Source of the DNA: Streptosporangiaceae bacterium | Lineage (GTDB): Bacteria; Actinomycetota; Actinomycetes; Streptosporangiales; Streptosporangiaceae | NCBI GenBank assembly: GCA_030045215.1 | Contig: JASIBJ010000441.1 | Location: forward strand, 1-11,641 | DNA length: 11,641 bases | Direction of reading: 5' to 3' | In this document: piece by piece, positions 6,477 to 11,641 of the stretch | Layout: each line of letters opens with the position of its first letter | Position numbering within the stretch: position 1 is the first letter of the stretch | Program-made: the position numbers and the translations under genes | Notes under the pieces: model-generated | What the model was told of the DNA's origin: nothing | Databases searched by the model: none | Seen by the model: only the letters and a program-made list of their open reading frames with translations

Positions 6477-7432
6477 GGCCGGTGCTCGCCTGGGGGACGA
6501 CCCCCGGAACCCCCGCTGTGCTGGCCCGGGGGACGACCCCCGGAACCCCCGAAGAAAAGACGCTGGCCATTTGCCTCGATGACCGCGCACATCTTGGCCA
6601 CGTCCATCTGCCGGGCGTCGGCCAGCGTCCGGACCGTGTTGGCGACCTGCGCGGGAGCGTTGGACCGGCCCCGGTTCGGGGACGGGGTCAGGAACGGCGC
6701 GTCGGTCTCGGCCAGCAGGAGCTCGGCCGGGATGAGGGCCGCGGCCTCCCGCAGTCCGGCCGCGTTCTGGAAGGTGACCGTCCCGGCGAAGCTCAGGACG
6801 TAACCCGCGGCGGCGCACCTGGACGCGAACTCCGGGTCGCCAGAGAAGCAGTGGAAGATGACGCGCTCGGGCGGCCCGTCCCCGGCCAGGATCGCGAGCA
6901 CGTCCTCGTGCGCCTCCCGGTCGTGGATCACCAGTGGCTTGCCCACCTGCTTGGCGATGTCGATGTGGGCCCGGAACCAATCCCGCTGCACCTCGGGCGG
7001 CGCGCTGTCGCGGTAGTAGTCCAGCCCGGTCTCGCCGACCGCCAGGACCTGCGGCAGCGCCGCCAGCCTCGCGATCTCGGCCAGGACCGCATGCTGCTCG
7101 TGCCGGTCCCGAGCAGCAGACGCGGTCTCGTTCGGGTGGATTCCCACGGCGGCGTGCACGTCGGGGAACGCGGCCGCGCAGTCCGCGGCCCACCGCGCCG
7201 ACGGCACGTCGGTGCCGACGGTTATCACCTTGGCGACGCCGGCGGCATCGGCCTCGAGGAGCACCTCGCTCACCGATTTGTCGATCATGTCCAGGTGGCA
7301 GTGGCTGTCGAACACCACGCCGGGCAGTGGCTCAGGCGCAGGCGCGGGCGGCTTTCCGACGCCGGGCCCGGGGCCGAAGTCAGGTCGCGGCGCGGGCCGG
7401 CCGTCACCCGATGGCGGGGGAGCCTCCGTCAC
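6464..7432 (-). CDS. tatD: TatD-family metal-dependent deoxyribonuclease
   Basis: A TIM-barrel amidohydrolase-fold nuclease; TatD proteins are Mg-dependent 3'-5' DNases acting in the cytoplasm. Metal ligands are visible: HxH (H44, H46), E134 in [10 protein letters not shown]170, H194 in FHCFSG, and D244 in ETDAPFLTP. The core ends near NGQRLFFG (288-295). Two parts exceed the usual 255-270 residues: a Pro/Gly-rich N-terminal leader (1-38), and a C-terminal tail made by a 36-bp DNA repeat giving GGSGGRPPG twice. The GTG start at 7432 overlaps the metG stop as GTGA and is preceded by GAGGG at good spacing, so the long leader is probably translated. Internal GTG codons just before VVFDSHCH are alternatives. 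The 3' end overlaps ksgA. Confidence 0.93.
   Translation of the reverse strand: MTEAPPPSGDGRPAPRPDFGPGPGVGKPPAPAPEPLPGVVFDSHCHLDMIDKSVSEVLLEADAAGVAKVITVGTDVPSARWAADCAAAFPDVHAAVGIHPNETASAARDRHEQHAVLAEIARLAALPQVLAVGETGLDYYRDSAPPEVQRDWFRAHIDIAKQVGKPLVIHDREAHEDVLAILAGDGPPERVIFHCFSGDPEFASRCAAAGYVLSFAGTVTFQNAAGLREAAALIPAELLLAETDAPFLTPSPNRGRSNAPAQVANTVRTLADARQMDVAKMCAVIEANGQRLFFGGSGGRPPGQHSGGSGGRPPGEHRPWPG
6484..6555. repeat. two-copy 36-bp tandem repeat with hairpin cores in the tatD 3' end
   Basis: Two units, 6484-6519 and 6520-6555, share an identical 24-base core (6492-6515 and 6528-6551) containing GGGGGACGACCCCC. Copy 2 makes a perfect 7-bp stem with a 4-base loop (6526-6543); copy 1 keeps five G-C pairs. 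The unit length is a multiple of three, so the repeat adds 12 residues per copy to the TatD tail without breaking the frame. It lies 8-79 bases upstream of the ksgA GTG. This looks like a REP-type palindromic element or a slippage duplication. Confidence 0.8.
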
Positions 7433-9222
7433 TTGCCCTCCAGCCTGGCCAGTTCCTCGTCCACGACCGAGGGGTCCAGCTTCGCGAACAGCGGCGCGGG
7501 TACGGCCAGCGGCGTGCCGACCGCGATCGGAACCGATTCCCAGCTGGCCGCCGCGCCGGAGTAGCTGCCCGTGATGACGGGATAGAGCGGCCCGCCGTCC
7601 TCATTCACCTCTTCGATCCGCGGCATGCCGGACCACACCTCGTTCCCCCCAAGCATCTCGTAAACCTTCTGCGACGACCGTGGGAGGAACGGGGTGAGCA
7701 GCGTCTTACCGTCGTCCACCAGTTGCAGTGCGACGTGGCAGATCGTGCGCATCCGGTCGGGGTCGGTCTCGCGTAGCTTCCACGGCGCCTGGTCGGACAG
7801 GTACTTGTTCGCCTCCGCCAGCGTGCGCATGACCTCCGTGCTAGCCAGCTTGAACCGGGACCGGCCGAGCGACTTGCCCACGGAGGCGAACGCGGCCCGT
7901 GAGCGGTCGAGCAGCGCGCGGTCGGCGTCGGTCAGCGAGCCTGCGGCGGGAATCGAGCCGATGTTGCGGGCCGCGAACGAGACCGTCCGGTTGACCAGAT
8001 TGCCCCAGTTAGCCACTAGTTCATCGTTGTTGCGCCGGACGAACTCGCTCCAGGTGAAGTCGGTGTCCTGGTTCTCGGGACCGGCCACGGCGACGTAGTA
8101 GCGCAGCGCGTCGACGTCGTAGCGGGCCAGGAAGTCGCGAACGTAGATGACGACTTGCCGCGACGAGGAGAACTTGCGGCCCTCCATCGTGAGGAACTCG
8201 CTGGAGACGACCTCGGAGGGCAGGTTCAGCGCGCCGAGCGCGCCCGGCGTGCCACCACGGGAGCCCTGACCGTCATAGCCGAGCAGCATGGCCGGCCAGA
8301 TCTCGGCGTGGAAGACGATGTTGTCCTTGCCCATGAAGTAGTAGCCCTCGGCGTCGGGCGCCTGCCAGAACGCCCGCCACGCGTCAGGGTCGCCACTCCG
8401 CCTGGCCCACTCGATCGACGCCGACAGGTAGCCGATCACCGCGTCGAACCACACGTAGATGCGCTTGTCCGGCAGGTCGCGCCAGCCATCGAGCGGGATC
8501 GGCACGCCCCAGTCCAGGTCCCTGGTGATGGCCCGTGGCTGCAGGTCGCCCAGCAGGTTCAGGGAGAACTTGAGCACGTTCGGCCGCCACTGGCCGCTCT
8601 TGCTCTGCAACCAGGTGCCAAGCGCGTCGGCGAACGCGGGCAGGTCGAGAAAGAACTGCTCGGTCTCGACGAATACCGGCGTCTCACCGTTGATCTTTGA
8701 GCGCGGGTTGATCAGGTCGACCGGGTCGAGCTGGTTGCCGCAGTTGTCGCACTGGTCGCCGCGAGCGCCGTCAAAGCCGCAGATCGGGCACGTGCCCTCG
8801 ATATAGCGGTCGGGCAGCGTGCGCCCGGTGGACGGGGACACGGCGCCGAGCGACTTGCGGGGGAAGATGTAGCCGTTGTTGTACAGGCCGAGGAACATCT
8901 CCTGAACGACGGCGTAGTGGTTGCGGGTCGTCGTGCGGGTGAACAGGTCATACGACATGTCCAGCCCAGCCAGGTCCTCGGCGATCACGCGGTTGTACCG
9001 GTCGGCGAGTTCGCGCGCGGGGACGCCCTCGGCGTCGGCCTGGACCTGAATCGGCGTCCCGTGCTCGTCGGTGCCGCTGACCATGATTACCGGATTGCCG
9101 CACATTCGCTGGTACCTGGCAAACATGTCGCACGGCAGGCCGAAGCCAGACACGTGGCCGATGTGACGAGGTCCGTTCGCGTAGGGCCAGGCGGCGCACG
9201 CGAGGATATGGCGGCTGGTCAT
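7429..9222 (-). CDS. metG: methionyl-tRNA synthetase
   Basis: A class I aminoacyl-tRNA synthetase of 597 residues that charges tRNA-Met and initiator tRNA. The Rossmann fold opens with [13 protein letters not shown], giving the HIGH motif at 20-23. A connective-peptide zinc knuckle has C145, C148, C158 and C161. [11 protein letters not shown] (237-247) and [11 protein letters not shown] (258-268) are conserved catalytic-fold blocks. The second ATP signature is KFSSS (350-354) instead of KMSKS, a form found in many archaeal and actinobacterial MetRS. The helical anticodon-binding domain begins around 385. The C-terminus lacks a Trbp-like dimerisation domain. The frame stays open upstream to 10260, but the family N-terminus [17 protein letters not shown] begins at the ATG at 9222. 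No strong ribosome binding site is seen. The stop overlaps the tatD start. Confidence 0.97.
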   Translation of the reverse strand: MTSRHILACAAWPYANGPRHIGHVSGFGLPCDMFARYQRMCGNPVIMVSGTDEHGTPIQVQADAEGVPARELADRYNRVIAEDLAGLDMSYDLFTRTTTRNHYAVVQEMFLGLYNNGYIFPRKSLGAVSPSTGRTLPDRYIEGTCPICGFDGARGDQCDNCGNQLDPVDLINPRSKINGETPVFVETEQFFLDLPAFADALGTWLQSKSGQWRPNVLKFSLNLLGDLQPRAITRDLDWGVPIPLDGWRDLPDKRIYVWFDAVIGYLSASIEWARRSGDPDAWRAFWQAPDAEGYYFMGKDNIVFHAEIWPAMLLGYDGQGSRGGTPGALGALNLPSEVVSSEFLTMEGRKFSSSRQVVIYVRDFLARYDVDALRYYVAVAGPENQDTDFTWSEFVRRNNDELVANWGNLVNRTVSFAARNIGSIPAAGSLTDADRALLDRSRAAFASVGKSLGRSRFKLASTEVMRTLAEANKYLSDQAPWKLRETDPDRMRTICHVALQLVDDGKTLLTPFLPRSSQKVYEMLGGNEVWSGMPRIEEVNEDGGPLYPVITGSYSGAAASWESVPIAVGTPLAVPAPLFAKLDPSVVDEELARLEGK

Positions 9223-9269
9223 GCCTGAAAGCCTAGGGGAAGCGACGGGCCCGGCCGCGTGCCACCCGC

Positions 9270-10064
9270 TCACTCCCAGGTCACGCGCATGCCCTCCTGC
9301 CAGGCGCCTAGCACGCTGGCATCGCCGCTGACCGCCACGTTCGCGGCCGCCGGGTCGGCCCGATTCCACAGCAGCAGGTACAGCCCGGCGGCCGGACCGG
9401 CCAAAGTGCAGTCGGCCGCGGCGGTACCGCGCTGGACCGCCAGAGCCAGCGTGCCGTCGGGCGTCAGCTCCAGGTGCCATGCGCCACCGGTATCGTCGGC
9501 CGCCACCTGCAGTGTCCGCCGCTCGCCGGTCCGCTGAGCGTCGGTGAGCTGGCTGGCGTCCCGCCCGAAAAATCCCATGACGAGCTCGTCCACGCCGTCG
9601 GCGCCGAAAATCGGGTCGGCCGGTGTCGGCGGCCCGCCCGCCGCGAGCTCGGCGTCGACCCTGTGGATCGCGGTCTCGTGCGCCTGCCGCCTGGCCCAGA
9701 AGGCCCGCGGTGACGGCGCGTCGAGGAAGTAGTAGCAGACCAGGTCGGGGTCCGCCTCGGTCAGCGCGGTTACGAGCGCGGCATGCCCCTCCCGGTACCA
9801 GTCGAGCAGGCCCGCGTCCGCCGGCCCGCCCGCGAGCACCTCGGGCTCGCCCGGCCGATGTGGCATCCGCTCTTTGCGCTGCTCGATGACGTAGCCCGCC
9901 GCCCACCGGTGCACATAGCCGATGTGCCGCAGCAGGTCGCGGACCTGCCAAGGCGGGCAGTACGGCACCGCCGACATCAGCCCGGCCTGCTCGGCCGCGG
10001 CCGCGAGCAGCTCGCCGTCTCGCTCCAGCGCCGCTATGTGCTCGCCGATTTCCATACCGGACAT
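9270..10064 (-). CDS. mycothiol-dependent maleylpyruvate isomerase-family protein (MDMPI/DinB-like fold)
   Basis: A 264-residue cytosolic protein with an N-terminal four-helix MDMPI domain (about 1-140) and a C-terminal MDMPI-C domain (about 150-260). The expected metal triad is intact: H47 in [12 protein letters not shown], then E130 and H134 in the E-x3-H pattern [11 protein letters not shown]. Proteins of this family use mycothiol in isomerase or thiol-transfer reactions, but most members, this one included, have no assigned substrate. There are no maleylpyruvate or gentisate pathway genes nearby, so true maleylpyruvate isomerase activity is not supported. The ATG at 10064 is 17 bp after the rsmI stop; M4 at 10055 is a second choice. 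Neither has a clear ribosome binding site. It is probably cotranscribed between rsmI and metG. Confidence 0.82.
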   Translation of the reverse strand: MSGMEIGEHIAALERDGELLAAAAEQAGLMSAVPYCPPWQVRDLLRHIGYVHRWAAGYVIEQRKERMPHRPGEPEVLAGGPADAGLLDWYREGHAALVTALTEADPDLVCYYFLDAPSPRAFWARRQAHETAIHRVDAELAAGGPPTPADPIFGADGVDELVMGFFGRDASQLTDAQRTGERRTLQVAADDTGGAWHLELTPDGTLALAVQRGTAAADCTLAGPAAGLYLLLWNRADPAAANVAVSGDASVLGAWQEGMRVTWE

Positions 10065-10081
10065 GGTGCCATCGGCTGCCG

Positions 10082-10966
10082 TCAGTCTGTCGCGCCCGCG
10101 ACGACGGCGTTATAGACCTCGCGCCTGGACAGCCCGAGGTCGCTGGCGACGGCAGAGATGGCCCCTCGGCGCGGCTCTCCGGCCTGGACGCGCGCGGCCA
10201 CCTGCCTGACCGCTTCTTCGATGGGAACGAGGCCGTCCCTGGCGCGGGCGCCCCCGACAACGACGGTGATCTCGCCGAGGGTTCCCGGCCCGGCCCAGTC
10301 CGCCAGCTCGGCGAGCGTGCCGCGCCGTATCTCTTCGTGCGTCTTGGTCAGCTCCCGGCAGACGGCAGCGGGCCGGCCCGGGCCAAAGGACACTGCCAGC
10401 TCGCCCAGGGTGGACGCCAGCCGGCGCGGCGACTCGAAGAAGATCAGAGTCCTGCGCTCGGCCGCCAGCTCGGCGAAGCGGCGCGACCGCTCGCCGGCCC
10501 GCCGCGGCGGGAAGCCCTCGAACACGAACCGGTCTGAGGGCAGACCGGAGACCGCGAGCGCGGTGGTCACCGCCGACGGCCCTGGCAGTGCGGTAACCCG
10601 CAGGCCCGCCTCGGCGGCGGCGGCCACCAGGCGGTAACCGGGGTCGCTCACCCCTGGCATCCCGGCGTCGGTAACCAGCAGGACGTCCTGGCCGGCCCGC
10701 AGGTCCGCCAGCAGGGCCGCAGCCCGCTGGGCCTCGACGTCGTCGTAGTACGAGACCACCCGGCCGCTCAGCCGGATGCCGAGGGCAGCCGCCAGCCGCC
10801 GGATACGCCGGGTGTCCTCCGCTGCGATGACCGGGGCTTCGCCCAGAGCCGCGACGAGACGCGCAGACGCGTCGGCCGGCTGCCCGATCGGAACCGCCGC
10901 AACGGTTAGCGTCCCGGACTTATCTTTCGCGCCATGAGCTGCGCGTTCGTCGCTGGCGGCTTCCAT
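10082..10966 (-). CDS. rsmI: 16S rRNA (cytidine(1402)-2'-O)-methyltransferase
   Basis: A SAM-dependent enzyme of the tetrapyrrole-methylase fold that 2'-O-methylates C1402 in the decoding centre of 16S rRNA. The 294 residues include the N-terminal glycine-containing motif [13 protein letters not shown] (25-37; Gln where most bacteria have Asn, as in mycobacterial homologues). They also include [11 protein letters not shown] (48-58), the [15 protein letters not shown] block (100-114), [11 protein letters not shown] (127-137), [15 protein letters not shown] (140-154), FFESPRRL (175-182) and [10 protein letters not shown] (203-212). A small C-terminal helix-turn-helix-like domain (about 265-290) ends [10 protein letters not shown]. 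The ATG at 10966 follows GGGGA at close spacing. About 20 residues precede the usual start of the fold and may be a family-variable tail. It is the first gene of the minus-strand block and diverges from pmt. Confidence 0.95.
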   Translation of the reverse strand: MEAASDERAAHGAKDKSGTLTVAAVPIGQPADASARLVAALGEAPVIAAEDTRRIRRLAAALGIRLSGRVVSYYDDVEAQRAAALLADLRAGQDVLLVTDAGMPGVSDPGYRLVAAAAEAGLRVTALPGPSAVTTALAVSGLPSDRFVFEGFPPRRAGERSRRFAELAAERRTLIFFESPRRLASTLGELAVSFGPGRPAAVCRELTKTHEEIRRGTLAELADWAGPGTLGEITVVVGGARARDGLVPIEEAVRQVAARVQAGEPRRGAISAVASDLGLSRREVYNAVVAGATD

Positions 10967-11009
10967 TTCCCCGTCAGGCTAGCGCCGCGGCCCTCTAACA
11001 TGGCAGTCG
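10967..11009. promoter_or_regulatory. divergent rsmI/pmt promoter region
   Basis: Only 43 bp separate the start codons of two divergent genes, so their promoters must overlap each other or the coding starts. TAACAT (10996-11001, plus) fits a TANNNT -10 element and ends eight bases before the pmt ATG, suggesting a near-leaderless transcript. On the minus strand TAGCCT (10976-10981) lies nine bases before the rsmI ATG. Neither has a clear -35 partner, so both are tentative. Confidence 0.3.
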
Positions 11010-11641
11010 ATGAAGGCTTTCCAGACCGCCACGGCTGCCGATCTGGGCGATTCCGGCGCCGACCAGGCGGCCGAACCCGGCCGCCATGGGGTTCGGGCGC
11101 GTGCTCGCGAGCACCTGGCCGCGCACAGCGTCTTCTGGGGCTGGGCCGGCCCGGTGCTGGTCATGCTGTTCGGCGGGTTCCTCAGGTTCGACCATCTGAG
11201 CACCCCCGACGCGGTCGTCTTCGACGAGACCTATTACGTTCCGGACGCCAACTCGATCCTCAGGCACGGGGTAGAACTCAATCACGTCAGCAACGTCAAC
11301 GCCCTGCTGGTGCGGGGCGACCCGAACTTCCTCCTGAAGACCGGCGAGCTCGTGGCGCACCCGCCGCTGGCCAAGATGATGATGGCGGTCGGGCAGTGGG
11401 CCTTCGGCCTCAACCCGTTTGGCTGGCGGTTCTCGGTGGCGCTGATCGGCACCGTGTCGATCCTGATTACCGCGCGGATTGCCCGCCGGATGACCAGGTC
11501 GACGATGCTCGGCTGTGTGGCCGGCCTGCTGCTGGCGCTTGACGGCCTGGAACTGGTACTGAGCCGCACCGCGATCCTCGACATCTTCGTGATGTTCTGG
11601 GCGCTGGCCGCGTTCGGGCTGCTGGTGATCGACAAGGACCG
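11010..11641 (+). CDS. pmt: protein O-mannosyltransferase, N-terminal part (cut by window end)
   Basis: The first 210 codons of a GT39-family membrane glycosyltransferase that transfers mannose from polyprenyl-phosphate-mannose to Ser/Thr of proteins being exported through Sec. After a hydrophilic cytoplasmic start (1-40) comes a membrane helix (about 43-60). The first extracytoplasmic loop follows, with the catalytic acidic pair D72-E73 in VVFDETYYVPDA. VAHPPLAKM (116-124) and the DGLELVLSRTAILDIFVMFW region (178-197) are strongly conserved in bacterial Pmt. Further hydrophobic helices lie at about 139-157, 166-178 and 186-207. The ATG at 11010 is in frame with all of these; the ATG at 11000 is in another frame and gives no Pmt sequence. 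The gene runs off the window with no stop. Its divergence from rsmI is a common actinobacterial layout. Confidence 0.93.
   Translation, partial: MKAFQTATAADLGDSGADQAAEPGRHGVRARAREHLAAHSVFWGWAGPVLVMLFGGFLRFDHLSTPDAVVFDETYYVPDANSILRHGVELNHVSNVNALLVRGDPNFLLKTGELVAHPPLAKMMMAVGQWAFGLNPFGWRFSVALIGTVSILITARIARRMTRSTMLGCVAGLLLALDGLELVLSRTAILDIFVMFWALAAFGLLVIDKD

Noticed and set aside
6484..6555. Possible CRISPR array
   Set aside because: There are only two adjacent copies with no unique spacers of suitable length, and they lie within coding sequence.
6477..7193. Long in-frame open extension upstream of ksgA
   Set aside because: It overlaps tatD in another frame on the same strand, is full of Arg/Gly/Pro shadow composition, and matches no family. 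The recognised KsgA begins at 6476.
6482..7564. 360-residue open frame opposite tatD
   Set aside because: It is antisense to a clear TatD, spans two genes and has shadow composition.
9223..10260. Open frame continuing upstream of metG for over 1 kb
   Set aside because: MetRS begins at 9222. The upstream part is an off-frame shadow of the isomerase-like gene and rsmI.
10934..11542. 202-residue plus-strand open frame at the rsmI/pmt junction
   Set aside because: It is Arg/Gly/Pro-rich and off-frame to Pmt, whose conserved motifs are in the frame starting at 11010.
1..11641. Search for a defence, mobile or biosynthetic system
   Set aside because: All genes belong to known housekeeping or simple regulatory families. 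No integrase, transposase, toxin-antitoxin pair, nuclease-helicase set or biosynthetic core enzyme is visible.

Overview
The window is very GC-rich chromosomal DNA with GTG starts, tightly packed operons and 4-base start/stop overlaps. Its proteins resemble those of mycothiol-producing Actinobacteria: a mycothiol-dependent isomerase-type protein, a TamR/Tam pair, an actinobacterial protein O-mannosyltransferase, MEP-pathway IspE, and a MetRS with a KFSSS signature. The best guess is a soil actinomycete of the Streptomyces/Streptosporangiales kind. The genus cannot be settled from the sequence alone. No phage, IS, CRISPR, tRNA or rRNA was seen, and no gene-free stretch exceeds about 130 bases.

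Left part (1-2571). A trans-aconitate methyltransferase gene (tam, minus) diverges from a MarR-family regulator gene (tamR-like, plus). The 80-bp gap between them carries two closely matching 14-bp operators placed on the predicted promoters. This is probably a small metabolite-responsive circuit guarding the citric acid cycle against the aconitase inhibitor trans-aconitate. A secreted SGNH/GDSL hydrolase gene follows on the plus strand.

Centre (2642-10966, all minus). Read in the direction of transcription, the order is rsmI, a mycothiol-dependent isomerase (MDMPI)/DinB-like gene, metG, tatD, rsmA/ksgA, ispE and an ABC-F ATPase gene. Gaps are 17, 47, -4, -13, 38 and -4 bp, so most of the block is likely one transcript. 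Four of the seven genes serve translation: two 16S rRNA methyltransferases, methionyl-tRNA synthetase and the ribosome-associated ABC-F protein. TatD and IspE are housekeeping passengers usual at this locus. Two local oddities stand out: a 36-bp tandem repeat forming the tatD 3' end just before ksgA, and a low-complexity insertion in IspE. The SGNH hydrolase and ABC-F genes converge on a hairpin-rich, terminator-like gap.

Right edge (11010-11641). A protein O-mannosyltransferase gene (pmt), cut off by the window end, diverges from rsmI across 43 bp.

Overall this is an ordinary housekeeping region. The most informative non-coding signal is the paired operator in the tam/tamR gap. I found no convincing undescribed multi-gene system.
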